DNA of 64,000 bases from Azospirillum sp. TSO35-2 (GCF_003116095.1 NZ_LGRA01000018.1:900621-964620), one strand, 5' to 3'. Shown: positions 27,898-36,836, counted from the stretch's first letter. Notes: generated by a model not told the origin, from the letters alone. Program-made: numbers and translations.

Positions 27898-27930
27898 AAA
27901 AAGAAAAAGCCCCGGCGGTCGGCCGGGGCT
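27898..27930 (-). terminator. Intrinsic terminator of the NDUFA9-like gene
   Basis: AGCCCCGGC (27908-27916) and GCCGGGGCT (27922-27930) form a perfect 9-bp stem with a 5-nt loop. On the minus strand the stem is followed by TTTTCTTTTT. It lies just past the stop of the gene at 27955-28959. Confidence 0.9.
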
Positions 27931-27954
27931 CGTTCCGTGCGATGGAAAGACCGC

Positions 27955-28959
27955 TCAGTGCGCGCTGTCCGCCGCGCCATGACCCGCCGCGTCCTTGTCG
28001 CCGGTCAGCGTGGTGTAGCGGCCGCCGACGATGAAGCGCGACAGGTAGGTCGGCAGGATCACCTCGCAGGTCGCCAGTTCGGTGATGCCCAGCTCCTTGA
28101 AGCCCGGGGCGCCAGGGGCGACGATGTTGTCGCGCTTCAGCAGCTCCACCTGGTCGCGGGTCAGGACCGGGGCGAGCAGCGGCACCTTTTCCAGCAGGCC
28201 GCCCAGCGACTCCGCGATGTTCCAGGGGATCGTCACCAGCGGACGGTGGCGGCGGATTTCCTTCTGCGTCAGCTCCAGCAACTCGCGGAAGCTGTAGACG
28301 CGCGGGCCGCCCAGCTCGAAGGTCTTGCCCTTGGCGCTCTCCAGTTCCAGCGCGGCGACGATGGCGTCGGCGAGGTCGCCGACATAGACCGGCTGGAAGC
28401 GGGTCTTGCCGCCGCCGATCAGCGGCAGGGCCGGGGCCTTCTGGGCCATCGCGGCGAACTTGTTGAAGAAGTTGTCCTCCGGCCCGAAGACGATGCTGGG
28501 CCGCAGGATGGTCGCGGCGGGGAAGCCGGCGCGCACCGCCTGCTCGCCCGCCGCCTTGGAGCGGGCGTAGGCCGAATGCGAGGCGGCGTCGGCGCCGATC
28601 GCCGAGACATGGACCATGCGGGTCACGCCGTTGGCGGCGGCCAGCCGGGCGATGCGGCCGGCGGCGTCGGTGTGGACGCCCTGGAAGCTCTGCGCCCCGC
28701 GCTCGTACAGCACGCCCAGCAGGTTGATGGCGATGTCGGCGCCCTGCAGCGCGCGGGCGACCGACTCGTCCTTGGTGCAGTCGGTGCCGAAGGGCACGAT
28801 CTGGCCGACGGCGCCGGCCGTCTTGAGGAAGGCCGCCTTGCCCGGCGTCCGCGTGGCGATGCGGATGACGGCGCCCGACTTGGCGAGGCGCCGGATCAGG
28901 TGGCGGCCGATGAAGCCCGAACCGCCGAACACCGTGATAACCTGAGTGCGATAGGACAT
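27955..28959 (-). CDS. Complex I NDUFA9 subunit family / NAD-dependent epimerase-dehydratase-like protein
   Basis: 334 residues. It starts with the Rossmann NAD(P) motif VFGGSGFIGRHL and has the atypical short-chain dehydrogenase layout of NDUFA9 relatives: HVSAIGADAASHSAYARSKAAGEQ includes the Y-x-x-x-K pair. Eukaryotic NDUFA9 is an accessory subunit of complex I; the alphaproteobacterial relatives are thought to associate with it or with quinone metabolism. It is monocistronic with a clear terminator. A role in complex I is inferred from family only. Confidence 0.85.
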   Translation of the reverse strand: MSYRTQVITVFGGSGFIGRHLIRRLAKSGAVIRIATRTPGKAAFLKTAGAVGQIVPFGTDCTKDESVARALQGADIAINLLGVLYERGAQSFQGVHTDAAGRIARLAAANGVTRMVHVSAIGADAASHSAYARSKAAGEQAVRAGFPAATILRPSIVFGPEDNFFNKFAAMAQKAPALPLIGGGKTRFQPVYVGDLADAIVAALELESAKGKTFELGGPRVYSFRELLELTQKEIRRHRPLVTIPWNIAESLGGLLEKVPLLAPVLTRDQVELLKRDNIVAPGAPGFKELGITELATCEVILPTYLSRFIVGGRYTTLTGDKDAAGHGAADSAH

Positions 28960-29209
28960 CGACCGTCTCCCGTGCCGTTGCGCGCCTGCCGGGGGTCCTT
29001 GGAGCGTCGGGGCGAAGCGCCCCGGCCGCGCCCCCGCGCGTCGTCCGACTGTGTGTCGCCATGAAATCTGCGGGGATGCTTATAGCGAATGCCCGGACGG
29101 CAAGCTAGGGCCTCTGGACGGTGGGGGATCGTGTCGCGGGGATGGCGGCCTGTCGGAGGGGGGCCGGCAAGGGTGGCCGCGAAAAAGTGAAAGAGGCCGA
29201 AAAAAGCTG
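28960..29209. other. Intergenic region between the NDUFA9-like gene and tRNA-Leu
   Basis: No gene is seen. GGGGCG-AAG-CGCCCC (29009-29023) is a small hairpin within the probable leader of the minus-strand gene. The remainder has no clear element until the tRNA-Leu promoter at 29210. Confidence 0.4.
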
Positions 29210-29238
29210 TTGACGCCCCCCGGCCGGATCATTAGAAA
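29210..29238 (+). promoter_or_regulatory. Promoter of tRNA-Leu
   Basis: TTGACG (29210-29215) and TAGAAA (29233-29238) are 17 nt apart, five-of-six and four-of-six matches. The A-rich run GAAAAAAG just upstream resembles an UP element. The tRNA begins 23 nt after the -10. Confidence 0.65.
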
Positions 29239-29261
29239 ACCGCCCACACACCGAGCACCGA

Positions 29262-29348
29262 GCCCAGGTGGCGGAATTGGTAGACGCGCAGGTTTCAGGT
29301 ACCTGTGGCAGAAATGTCGTGGAAGTTCGAGTCTTCTCCTGGGCACCA
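29262..29348 (+). tRNA. tRNA-Leu (anticodon CAG)
   Basis: An 87-nt class II tRNA. The acceptor stem is GCCCAGG/CCTGGGC with discriminator A and encoded CCA. The anticodon stem CAGGT/ACCTG encloses loop TTCAGGT, giving CAG for CUG codons. A long variable arm (GTGGCAGAAATGTCGT) and a T arm with GTTCGAGTC are present. Confidence 0.96.
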
Positions 29349-29469
29349 TTTCTTTCTACCCGGCTGCGCCGCATGCACAGCTCTCTCGATCAAGAGGGAG
29401 GCCGTGCAGAGCGGCGTTCGTCGTTTCTAGGGTCCGTGGCCGGGGGCCTTACCCTTCCGGGAAGCGACC

Positions 29470-30096
29470 ATGCCCATCGACCTTCATGACGGCGACCTGC
29501 CGGACGGCCTCGACCTCGCCGCCGGCGCCCGTGACAACGCCATCGCCATCGACACCGAGACGATGGGGCTGAACCCCCACCGCGACCGCCTGTGCCTGGT
29601 CCAGCTGTCGGCCGGCGACGGCGCCGTCCATCTGGTGCAGTTCCGCAAGGGCCAGTACGAGGCGCCGAACCTGAAGCGCCTGCTGACCAACCCCGACGTC
29701 ACCAAGCTGTTCCACTTCGCCCGGTTCGACGTGGCGGTGATGCGGGCCTATCTCGGCATTTCCTGCCAGCCGGTCTACTGCACCAAGGTGGCGTCCAAGC
29801 TGGTCCGCACCTTCACCGACCGTCATGGCCTGAAGGATCTCTGCAAGGACCTGCTGGGGGTCGAGCTGTCCAAGCAGCAGCAGTCGTCCGACTGGGGCGC
29901 GGCGGATCTCAGCACCGACCAGATGAAGTACGCCGCGTCGGACGTGCTGCACCTGCACGACCTGAAGGCCAAGCTGGACGTCATGCTGGCGCGCGAGGGG
30001 CGGACCCATCTGGCCCAGGCCTGCTTCGACTTCCTGCCGGCCCGCGGCGAGCTGGACCTCGGCGGCTGGGAAACCCCGGACATTTTGGCGCACTGA
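29470..30096 (+). CDS. rnd: Short-form ribonuclease D
   Basis: 208 residues, about half of E. coli RNase D because the C-terminal HRDC domains are missing. The DEDDy exonuclease motifs are intact: Exo I IAIDTETMGL, Exo II HFARFDVAVM and Exo III YAASDVLHL. It is a 3'-5' exonuclease, probably acting on tRNA or small RNA 3' ends. It lies 121 bp after tRNA-Leu on the same strand, and read-through from the tRNA promoter is possible as no terminator was found between them. The short form is common in alphaproteobacteria. Confidence 0.93.
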   Translation: MPIDLHDGDLPDGLDLAAGARDNAIAIDTETMGLNPHRDRLCLVQLSAGDGAVHLVQFRKGQYEAPNLKRLLTNPDVTKLFHFARFDVAVMRAYLGISCQPVYCTKVASKLVRTFTDRHGLKDLCKDLLGVELSKQQQSSDWGAADLSTDQMKYAASDVLHLHDLKAKLDVMLAREGRTHLAQACFDFLPARGELDLGGWETPDILAH

Positions 30097-30140
30097 CCGG
30101 CAACCGGATGGGGCTGGCCCCAACCGGACCGGGCGTGGGT

Positions 30141-30169
30141 TTGACCCCGGCTGCGGTGGTGGGCATACT
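30141..30169 (+). promoter_or_regulatory. Promoter of the kdsD-lpt-rpoN block
   Basis: TTGACC (30141-30146) and CATACT (30164-30169) are separated by exactly 17 nt, five-of-six and four-of-six matches. The predicted start is near 30176, at the first base of a long inverted repeat. The kdsD start codon is about 185 nt downstream. Confidence 0.6.
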
Positions 30170-30174
30170 GTGCC

Positions 30175-30315
30175 GCGGCGGACGCCGACCCTGACGGGCT
30201 CTTTCCCGGACGGGATGCGGCGTCCGCCGCCGTGTGCCGAGCCGGCGTTGCCGGAGATCGCTTTGGAAGCCGGCGGTGCCGGCGTTTGTGTGGCAGCCGG
30301 CGGTGCCGGCGTTTG
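30175..30315 (+). other. Structured leader with long inverted and direct repeats
   Basis: GCGGCGGACGCCG (30175-30187) and CGGCGTCCGCCGC (30218-30230) are a perfect 13-bp inverted repeat around 30 nt. After it come two identical 21-bp direct repeats with core GCCGGCGGTGCCGGCG (30268-30288 and 30295-30315), with a weaker copy near 30239. All lie between the predicted transcription start and kdsD. Confidence 0.6.
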
Positions 30316-30359
30316 CCCGGCCATCGGGCCGCGGCCTTGAACGGAAGGCATCGACAGCC

Positions 30360-31373
30360 TTGACCAGCGTGATCACGTCCAGCCTGACCCCTCCCGCCGC
30401 CGGTGAATCGAGCGCGGTGGACAACCGCGACCTCGCCTGCGCCGTCCGCGTCCTCAGGACGGAGGCCGACGCGCTGGTCGCGCTGGCCGACAGCCTCGAC
30501 GGCGCCTTCCTGCGGGCGCTCGACCTCCTGCACGGCATCCAGGGCCGTGTCGTCGTCACCGGCATGGGAAAGTCGGGCCACGTCGCCCGCAAGATCGCCG
30601 CGACGATGGCCTCGACCGGCACGCCGGCCTTCTTCGTCCATCCGGGCGAGGCCAGCCACGGCGACCTCGGCATGATCGCGAAGATCGACGCGGTGGTGGC
30701 GCTGTCCAACTCCGGCGAAACGCACGAGCTGGCCGACATCATCGCCTACACCCGCCGCTTCGGCATCCCGCTGATCGGCATGACCCGCAAGGCGGCGTCG
30801 CCGCTGGCCGAGCAGTCGGACGTGGCGCTGATCCTGCCGCCGGTGCCGGAGGCCTGCCCGCTGGGCCTGGCGCCGACCACCTCCACCACGATGATGCTGG
30901 CGCTGGGCGACGCGCTGGCGGTGGCGCTGCTGGAGCGGCGCGGCTTCTCCGCCGCCGATTTCCGCGAGTTCCACCCCGGCGGTCAGCTCGGCCGGGCGCT
31001 GCTGAAGGTGACGGACATCATGCACAAGGGAGCGGATCTTCCCCTGTGCCGTCTTGATTCGCCGCTGTCCGAGGTCATCTTCGAGATGACGGCCAAGCGG
31101 CTCGGCTGCGTCGGGGTAACCGACGAGGCGGGGGCGCTGGTCGGGATCATCACCGACGGCGACGTGCGCCGTCATCTGACGCCAGAGCTTCTGGCCGAGC
31201 GCGCCGACAGCATCATGTCCCCGCGGCCCAAGACGATCCGCCCGAAGGCGTTGATCGTCGAGGCGCTGCGCGTGATGAACGAGAAACAGATCACCACTCT
31301 GTTCGTGATCGAGGCCGACCGGCCGCTGGGCATCGTGCACATCCACGATTGCCTGCGGGCGGGCGCCGCGTGA
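30360..31373 (+). CDS. kdsD: KpsF/GutQ-family D-arabinose-5-phosphate isomerase
   Basis: 337 residues from a TTG at 30360 with GGAAGG upstream. The SIS sugar-isomerase domain (about 30-190) has VVVTGMGKSGHVARKIAATMASTG and GDLGMI. Two CBS domains follow (about 210-335), with FREFHPGGQLGRALL between. It converts ribulose-5-phosphate to arabinose-5-phosphate, the first step towards KDO for LPS. A GTG at 30369 is an alternative start. The next genes encode LptC, LptA and LptB, so KDO synthesis and LPS transport are grouped. Confidence 0.93.
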   Translation: MTSVITSSLTPPAAGESSAVDNRDLACAVRVLRTEADALVALADSLDGAFLRALDLLHGIQGRVVVTGMGKSGHVARKIAATMASTGTPAFFVHPGEASHGDLGMIAKIDAVVALSNSGETHELADIIAYTRRFGIPLIGMTRKAASPLAEQSDVALILPPVPEACPLGLAPTTSTTMMLALGDALAVALLERRGFSAADFREFHPGGQLGRALLKVTDIMHKGADLPLCRLDSPLSEVIFEMTAKRLGCVGVTDEAGALVGIITDGDVRRHLTPELLAERADSIMSPRPKTIRPKALIVEALRVMNEKQITTLFVIEADRPLGIVHIHDCLRAGAA

Positions 31374-31422
31374 GTCGCCGCATGAGCCATGGACGCCGAG
31401 GCCGAGCCGGAGGAACCGAGAG

Positions 31423-32187
31423 TTGAGTCTGGACGACCTGCGCGCGCCTGACCGCGCGACACCCGACCGCACCCCAGCCGGGAACGGGGCGCCGCAAGCC
31501 CCCGCGCTTCAGGCGCCGCCGCGGCACGTCCTGTCGCAGGCGTCGTCTCCGGAGCCGGCGGCCCCGTTGCGCGCCCATCGGCGGCGCGACACCCGCCCGG
31601 TCAGCCGGGTCTACAGCCGCTTCGTCTCCGCCATGAAGTTCGCCCTGCCGGCCGCCGCGCTGGCGATGGTGGCGCTGCTGGCCGCCTGGCCGTCGCTGTA
31701 CAACCCGCCGACGCCGCGGATCGCCGCCGACGCCGGGCAGAGCGAGATGCTGAAGCCGCGCTATTTCAGCCTGGACGAACACAACCAGCCCTTCTCGCTG
31801 GTCGCCACCAAGGCCGACAAGTCCACCGACCAGCCCGACATCGTCCTGCTCGACGAGCCGAAGGCGGAGATGACGGAGACCAGCGGCACCTGGGTGACGA
31901 TGAACTCCGACAAGGGCTGGTACAATCAGGCGACCGGCATCCTGCTGATGCGCGGCAACGTCCATGTCCTGCGCGACGACGGCAACGAGTTCACCACCAG
32001 CGAGGCCGAGGCGGACATCCGCAAGGGCAACGCCTGGGGCGACAAGGCGGTCACCGGGCAGGGGCCGCAGGGCGAGATCAACGCCATCGGCTTCCGCATG
32101 TCCGACCGCGGCAAGACCGTGGTCTTCCTCAACCAGTCGAAGGCCGAGGTCCAGGCCGCCGAACGCCCCGGGAGCAAGAAGCCGTGA
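31423..32187 (+). CDS. lptC: LptC, LPS transport periplasmic-membrane protein
   Basis: 254 residues. A cytoplasmic N-terminal tail of about 70 Pro/Ala/Arg-rich residues precedes a single membrane helix (about 71-89, FALPAAALAMVALLAAW). The periplasmic beta-jellyroll domain follows (about 115-245). The long N-terminal tail is unusual compared with E. coli LptC (191 residues). The TTG start has GGAGGAA 8 nt upstream. LptC receives LPS from LptBFG and passes it to LptA. Its stop overlaps lptA as GTGA. Confidence 0.88.
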   Translation: MSLDDLRAPDRATPDRTPAGNGAPQAPALQAPPRHVLSQASSPEPAAPLRAHRRRDTRPVSRVYSRFVSAMKFALPAAALAMVALLAAWPSLYNPPTPRIAADAGQSEMLKPRYFSLDEHNQPFSLVATKADKSTDQPDIVLLDEPKAEMTETSGTWVTMNSDKGWYNQATGILLMRGNVHVLRDDGNEFTTSEAEADIRKGNAWGDKAVTGQGPQGEINAIGFRMSDRGKTVVFLNQSKAEVQAAERPGSKKP

Positions 32188-33086
32188 CGCCCAGCCGGTC
32201 GCCAGTCCATCCCCTTCGCCGGCCCCTTCACCGCACGGCGCTGGCCGTCGCGCTGGCCGCAACGCTGTGCGGCGGCCTGTTCGCGGCGAGCCCCGCCGCG
32301 GCGCAGGGGCTGCCCGGCATGGGCGGCAAGCAGCCGGTGGAGATCAACGCCGACCAGGCGATCGAATGGCACCAGGACGTGCGCGCCTACGTCGCGCGCG
32401 GCAACGCCTCGGCCAAGCGCAACGACTCGACCGTCTTCGCCGACGTGCTGACCGCCTATTACCGCGAGGTGCCGGGCAAGGGGAACGAGGTGTTCCAGCT
32501 GGTCGCCGACGGCAACGTCCGCGTGGTCAGCCCGACCCAGCAGGTGTTCGGCGACCATGGCGTCTACGACGTCGACAAGCAGGTGGCCGTCGTCACCGGC
32601 AAGGCTCTGAAACTGGTCACCACCAAGGACGTCGTCACCGCCCGCGACACCCTGGAGTATTATGAGGGCCAGGATCTGACGGTGGCGCGCGGCGACGCGG
32701 TGGCGGTGCGCGGCAACGACCGCCTGCGCGCCGACGTGCTGATCGGCCGGCTGAAGAAGATGCCCGACGGCACCACCCAGATGGAGCGGATCGACGGCTC
32801 CGGCAACGTGATCGTCACCACCGCGACCGATGTGGCGCTGGCCGAGAAGCTGGTCTATTCGGTCGCCGACAACGTCGCGGTGCTGATCGGCAACGTGAAG
32901 ATCACCCGCGGCGACAACCAGTTGAACGGCGAAGCCGCCGAGATGAACATGAACACCAAGATCAACCGCGTGATCGCCGGCCGCGACGCCGGCGGACGGG
33001 TCAGCGGCCTGCTGATCCCCGGCGAGAAGAACGGCGCCGACAAGGGGGCCGACAAGAGCGGCGCCCCTGCGGGCAAGAAGCCGTGA
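32184..33086 (+). CDS. lptA: LptA, LPS transport periplasmic bridge protein
   Basis: 300 residues from a GTG overlapping lptC's stop. A signal peptide spans about 1-40 with a cleavage-like ASPAAAQG. The mature part has two OstA/LptA-type repeats with patterns such as NADQAIEWHQD, ARGNASAKR and VTTATDVALAEKLVYS. It is longer than E. coli LptA (185 residues), as in other alphaproteobacteria. The charged C-terminus (KNGADKGADKSG) is low complexity. LptA polymers span the periplasm between LptC and LptD. Its stop overlaps lptB as GTGA. Confidence 0.9.
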   Translation: MTPSRSPVHPLRRPLHRTALAVALAATLCGGLFAASPAAAQGLPGMGGKQPVEINADQAIEWHQDVRAYVARGNASAKRNDSTVFADVLTAYYREVPGKGNEVFQLVADGNVRVVSPTQQVFGDHGVYDVDKQVAVVTGKALKLVTTKDVVTARDTLEYYEGQDLTVARGDAVAVRGNDRLRADVLIGRLKKMPDGTTQMERIDGSGNVIVTTATDVALAEKLVYSVADNVAVLIGNVKITRGDNQLNGEAAEMNMNTKINRVIAGRDAGGRVSGLLIPGEKNGADKGADKSGAPAGKKP

Positions 33087-33874
33087 CCGTGCTGACCGCG
33101 AACGGCCCCGGCGCCGCCCCGACCGCCGGACCGCAAGCCCCCGCCGCCCCGACCGACGGGCTGGTGGCGCATCACCTGGGCAAGTCGTTCAAGAAGCGCC
33201 CGGTCGTCCGCGACGTCTCGATCGGCGTCCAGCGCGGCGAGGCGGTCGGGCTGCTCGGCCCCAACGGCGCCGGCAAGACGACCTGCTTCTACATGATCAC
33301 CGGGCTGATCGCCGCCGACTCCGGCACGATCACGCTGGACGGGCAGGACATCACCGCGCTGCCGATGTACCGCCGCGCCCGGCTCGGCATCGGCTATCTG
33401 CCGCAGGAGGCCTCGATCTTCCGCGGCATGACGGTGGAGAACAACATCCGCTCGGTGCTGGAGGTGGTGGAGAGCGACCGCGACGCGCGCGAGGCGATGC
33501 TGGACGAGCTGCTGGCGGAGTTCTCGGTGACGCACCTGCGCCGTGCCCCCGCCCTGGCGCTGTCCGGCGGCGAGCGGCGGCGTGTCGAGATCGCCCGCGC
33601 GCTGGCCGGCCAGCCGCACTTCATCCTGCTCGACGAGCCGCTGGCCGGCATCGACCCGATCGCGGTGAACGACATCCGCGAGCTGGTCGGCCATCTGCGC
33701 GACCGCGGCATCGGCGTGTTGATCACCGACCACAATGTGCGCGAAACCTTGGATCTCGTCGATCGGGCATACATTTTGCACGATGGTGTGGTACTAATGG
33801 AGGGACGGCCGGACGAGATCGTGGCGCACGAGGGCGTGCGTCGGGTCTATCTCGGCGATCGGTTCAGTCTGTAG
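33083..33874 (+). CDS. lptB: LptB, LPS export ABC-transporter ATP-binding protein
   Basis: 263 residues from a GTG overlapping lptA. An Ala/Pro-rich N-terminal extension (about 25 residues) precedes the ATPase. Walker A is GPNGAGKTT, the signature is LSGGERRRVEIARAL, and Walker B is FILLDEPLAGIDP with the switch His in ITDHNVRET. It drives extraction of LPS from the inner membrane with LptFG, which are not in this window. The rpoN gene follows 33 bp downstream. Confidence 0.96.
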   Translation: MTVLTANGPGAAPTAGPQAPAAPTDGLVAHHLGKSFKKRPVVRDVSIGVQRGEAVGLLGPNGAGKTTCFYMITGLIAADSGTITLDGQDITALPMYRRARLGIGYLPQEASIFRGMTVENNIRSVLEVVESDRDAREAMLDELLAEFSVTHLRRAPALALSGGERRRVEIARALAGQPHFILLDEPLAGIDPIAVNDIRELVGHLRDRGIGVLITDHNVRETLDLVDRAYILHDGVVLMEGRPDEIVAHEGVRRVYLGDRFSL

Positions 33875-33907
33875 CCCTTCGTTCCCACTGGTCCCGGTTC
33901 GACAGCC

Positions 33908-35527
33908 ATGGCGCTTGCTCAACGTCTCGACCTTCGACAAGCCCAGACCCTGGTGATGACACCGCAGTTGCAGCAGGCGATCAAGCTGCTGCAACTGTCG
34001 AACATCGAACTGTCGGACTTCGTGGACCGCGAGATCGAACAGAACCCGCTGCTGGAGCGCGACAGCGGCCCCGGCGACGGCGGCAGCGACCCCGTCGTGG
34101 GTGACGGCGCCGGCGGCGATGCGCCGGGCGGGCTGGACGGCCCCGGCGGCATGGAGGCGAACGGCCTCAGCGTCGACGGGCTGAACGGCCGCGACGACGG
34201 GCCGGCGATGCCGCCGTCCGACGGGCGCACCCGCGACACCGTCGAGATGACCTCGTCGGACACCATGGCCTCCTCGTCGGAGGCGCCGCTCGACACCGAC
34301 TTCGAGAATGTCTACGGCGACGACCGTTTTTCCGACGGGTCGGACGGCGGCAGCGAGGTCTACGGCTCCTATGGCGAGCGCGGCGGCCGCAGCGGCTTCG
34401 AGGATGACGACAGCAACCTCGAAGCGACGCTGACCAGCGAAAAGAATCTGCGCGACCATCTGACCGAGCAGTTGAAGATCGACCTGCCCGACCTGGGCGA
34501 CCAGTTGATCGGGCTGGCGCTGATCGACATGCTGGACGAGGCCGGCTGGCTGGTCGGCTTCGACGCCGAGGCGCTGGCCGAGCAGTTGGGCTGCGACGCG
34601 GCGCGGGTGGACCGGGTGCTGGCCGCCTGCCAGCGCTTCGACCCGCCCGGCATCTTCGCGCGGTCGCTGAAGGAATGCCTGAGCATCCAGCTGCGTGAGA
34701 AGAACCGGCTCGACCCGGCGATGGCGGCGCTGCTCGACAATCTGGAGCTTCTGGCCGCCCGCAACCTGTCGGCCATCATGAAGGTCTGCGGCGTCGACGC
34801 CGAGGACGTCGCCGACATGGTCGTCGACATCCGCAAGCTGAACCCGAAGCCGGCGCTCGCCTTCGACCACACGCCGGCCCAACTGGTCACCCCCGACATC
34901 CTGATGCGGGCCAGCCCGGGCGGCGGCTGGCTGATCGACCTGAACCCGGACACTTTGCCGCGGGTGCTGGTCAACCACCGCTATTTCGCCCGCATCTCCG
35001 GCAGCGCCAAGAGCAAGGCCGACAAGGAATACCTCACCGAACGGTTCCAGTCGGCGAACTGGCTGGTCAAGTCGCTGCACCAGCGCGCCACCACCATCCT
35101 GAAGGTGGCCAGCGAGATCATCCGCCAGCAGGACGCCTTCTTCATCCATGGCGTCTCGCACCTGCGCCCGCTGATCCTGCGCGACATCGCCGAGGCGATC
35201 GGCATGCACGAGAGCACGGTCAGCCGCGTCACCACCAACAAGTTCATGGCGACGCCGCGCGGCGTCTTCGAGTTGAAGTACTTCTTTACTTCCTCCATCC
35301 AGGGGGCCGACGGCCAGGCCGCCCATTCCGCGGAAGCGGTTCGGCACCGCATCAAGACGATGATCGACGCCGAGAAGCCCGAAGACGTGCTGTCCGACGA
35401 TAAACTGGTGGAGATCCTCCGTGCCGAAGGGATCGACATTGCGCGAAGGACGGTCGCGAAGTATCGTGAAGCGATGAAAATACCGTCATCGGTGCAGCGA
35501 CGACGTGCCAAGATGTCACGCATGTAG
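33908..35527 (+). CDS. rpoN: RNA polymerase sigma-54 factor
   Basis: 539 residues. The Gln/Leu-rich activator region I is at 1-50 (TPQLQQAIKLLQLSNIEL), and the acidic region II at about 55-170 is rich in Asp, Gly and Ser. The core-binding domain and helix-turn-helix follow, and the RpoN box ARRTVAKYRE is at 512-521. It directs transcription of nitrogen-regulated and flagellar genes with AAA+ activators. Position after lptB and before hpf and ptsN is the usual proteobacterial order. Confidence 0.98.
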   Translation: MALAQRLDLRQAQTLVMTPQLQQAIKLLQLSNIELSDFVDREIEQNPLLERDSGPGDGGSDPVVGDGAGGDAPGGLDGPGGMEANGLSVDGLNGRDDGPAMPPSDGRTRDTVEMTSSDTMASSSEAPLDTDFENVYGDDRFSDGSDGGSEVYGSYGERGGRSGFEDDDSNLEATLTSEKNLRDHLTEQLKIDLPDLGDQLIGLALIDMLDEAGWLVGFDAEALAEQLGCDAARVDRVLAACQRFDPPGIFARSLKECLSIQLREKNRLDPAMAALLDNLELLAARNLSAIMKVCGVDAEDVADMVVDIRKLNPKPALAFDHTPAQLVTPDILMRASPGGGWLIDLNPDTLPRVLVNHRYFARISGSAKSKADKEYLTERFQSANWLVKSLHQRATTILKVASEIIRQQDAFFIHGVSHLRPLILRDIAEAIGMHESTVSRVTTNKFMATPRGVFELKYFFTSSIQGADGQAAHSAEAVRHRIKTMIDAEKPEDVLSDDKLVEILRAEGIDIARRTVAKYREAMKIPSSVQRRRAKMSRM

Positions 35528-35551
35528 CCGGGAGGGTCGGGGCGGGCTCGA

Positions 35552-35581
35552 TTGACAGCCCGGTAAGCCCTGACCTATCGT
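35552..35581 (+). promoter_or_regulatory. Putative promoter of hpf
   Basis: A perfect TTGACA (35552-35557) is followed after 18 nt by TATCGT (35576-35581), a four-of-six match. It lies in the 136-bp gap after rpoN and about 80 nt before hpf, so hpf-ptsN can be expressed apart from the rpoN transcript. Confidence 0.55.
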
Positions 35582-35663
35582 CCCGGCCCGCACGCGGCGG
35601 ACCGTTCTCTGCACACGCCGTCTCTACCCCGTCCCCAGCGGACCAATTTGGAAACGTTCCACC

Positions 35664-36254
35664 ATGCAACTCACCGTCAAAGGCAAGCAGCTCGACGTGG
35701 GCGACGCTCTGCGCACCCATGTGGCCGACAGCCTGAACGCCGTCGTCGGCAAGTACTTCGACAAGCCGATCGAAGCGACCGTGATCCTGACCAAGGACGC
35801 GCACCTCTACAAGGCCGACATCCAGGTCCATGTGGGCCGCGGCATCGTCCTGCAGAGCGCCGGCGACGCGACGGAGCCGTATCCGGCCTTCGACATCGCT
35901 TGCGAGAAGCTGGCCAAGCGCCTGCGCCGTTACAAGCGCCGCCTGCGTGACCACCACGCCGTCGAGAACGGCGCCGCCCTGCCGGCGCGCTACCAGATCC
36001 TGGAAGCCGAGGGCGACGAGCACCACGACGAGGCCGAGGCTCCGGCCGACGGCGCCCACCAGCCGATGGTCGTGGCCGAGATGGAAACCTCCATCGCCAC
36101 CCTGTCGGTCAGCGAGGCGGTGATGCGTCTGGAACTGGCGCAGGCCCCGGCCCTGATGTTCCACAACGGTGCGCACGGCCGCCTGAACATGGTCTACCGC
36201 CGCGCCGACGGGAACATCGGCTGGGTCGACCCGGCGGAGAAGGCCGGCGCCTGA
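35664..36254 (+). CDS. hpf: Long-form ribosome hibernation promoting factor
   Basis: 196 residues. The N-terminal domain (about 1-105) has the YfiA/HPF fold with MQLTVKGKQLDVGDALRTHV and basic KRLRRYKRRLRDHH. An acidic His/Glu-rich linker (about 115-135) joins a C-terminal dimerisation domain (about 140-190) with SVSEAVMRLELAQAPALMFHN. Long HPF inactivates ribosomes as 100S dimers in stationary phase. It is co-oriented with rpoN upstream and ptsN 35 bp downstream. Confidence 0.96.
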   Translation: MQLTVKGKQLDVGDALRTHVADSLNAVVGKYFDKPIEATVILTKDAHLYKADIQVHVGRGIVLQSAGDATEPYPAFDIACEKLAKRLRRYKRRLRDHHAVENGAALPARYQILEAEGDEHHDEAEAPADGAHQPMVVAEMETSIATLSVSEAVMRLELAQAPALMFHNGAHGRLNMVYRRADGNIGWVDPAEKAGA

Positions 36255-36289
36255 CCGGCGCCGACCCCGTCCCGCTGGCATCAAGCGTC

Positions 36290-36748
36290 ATGCTCGACCT
36301 CATCTCTCCGCGCGCCATCCTCCCGAACCTGAAGGCCGGCAACAAAAAGCAGGCCCTGCAGGAGATGGCGCGCAAAGCGTCCGAGCTGACCGGTCAGCAC
36401 GAGCGGGCGATCTTCGACGTCCTTCTGGAGCGTGAAAGGCTGGGCACGACCGGCGTGGGCCATGGCATCGCCATCCCGCACGGCAAGCTGTCCAGCCTGG
36501 ACCGCGTCCACGGCGTCTTCGCCCGCTTGGAGCGGCCCATCGATTTCGACGCGATCGATGAGCAGCCGGTCGACCTGATCTTCCTTCTCCTCGCCCCGGA
36601 ACAGGCGGGTGCCGACCATCTGAAAGCGCTGGCCCGCGTGTCGCGCCTGCTGCGCGACCAGTCCATGTGCGAAAAGCTGCGCGGCGCCGAATCCGGCGAC
36701 GCGATGTACGCGCTTCTGACCCAGCACGAGCCCAGCCCGTCCAACTGA
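36290..36748 (+). CDS. ptsN: Nitrogen PTS regulatory EIIA protein
   Basis: 152 residues, the standard length. The phosphorylated His is in GHGIAIPHGK (about residue 64). It accepts phosphate from NPr after PtsP and regulates potassium transport, nitrogen metabolism and stress responses depending on the species. PtsP is encoded at 42075-44381 in this window. A strong terminator follows. Confidence 0.96.
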   Translation: MLDLISPRAILPNLKAGNKKQALQEMARKASELTGQHERAIFDVLLERERLGTTGVGHGIAIPHGKLSSLDRVHGVFARLERPIDFDAIDEQPVDLIFLLLAPEQAGADHLKALARVSRLLRDQSMCEKLRGAESGDAMYALLTQHEPSPSN

Positions 36749-36776
36749 CGGGCCACTCGTACTGGCCGGCAAGCCG

Positions 36777-36817
36777 AAAGGGCCGCCGCACGTCCCCGTG
36801 CGCGGCCCTTTTCTTTT
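36777..36817 (+). terminator. Intrinsic terminator after ptsN
   Basis: AAAGGGCCG and CGCACG (36777-36791 with a bulged C) pair with CGTGCG and CGGCCCTTT (36797-36811). The tail TTTTCTTTT runs to 36817. It also lies just past the end of the convergent hydrolase gene and the A-run may serve that strand. Confidence 0.9.
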
Positions 36818-36836
36818 GCGGGGTGGCAGCCGGTCG

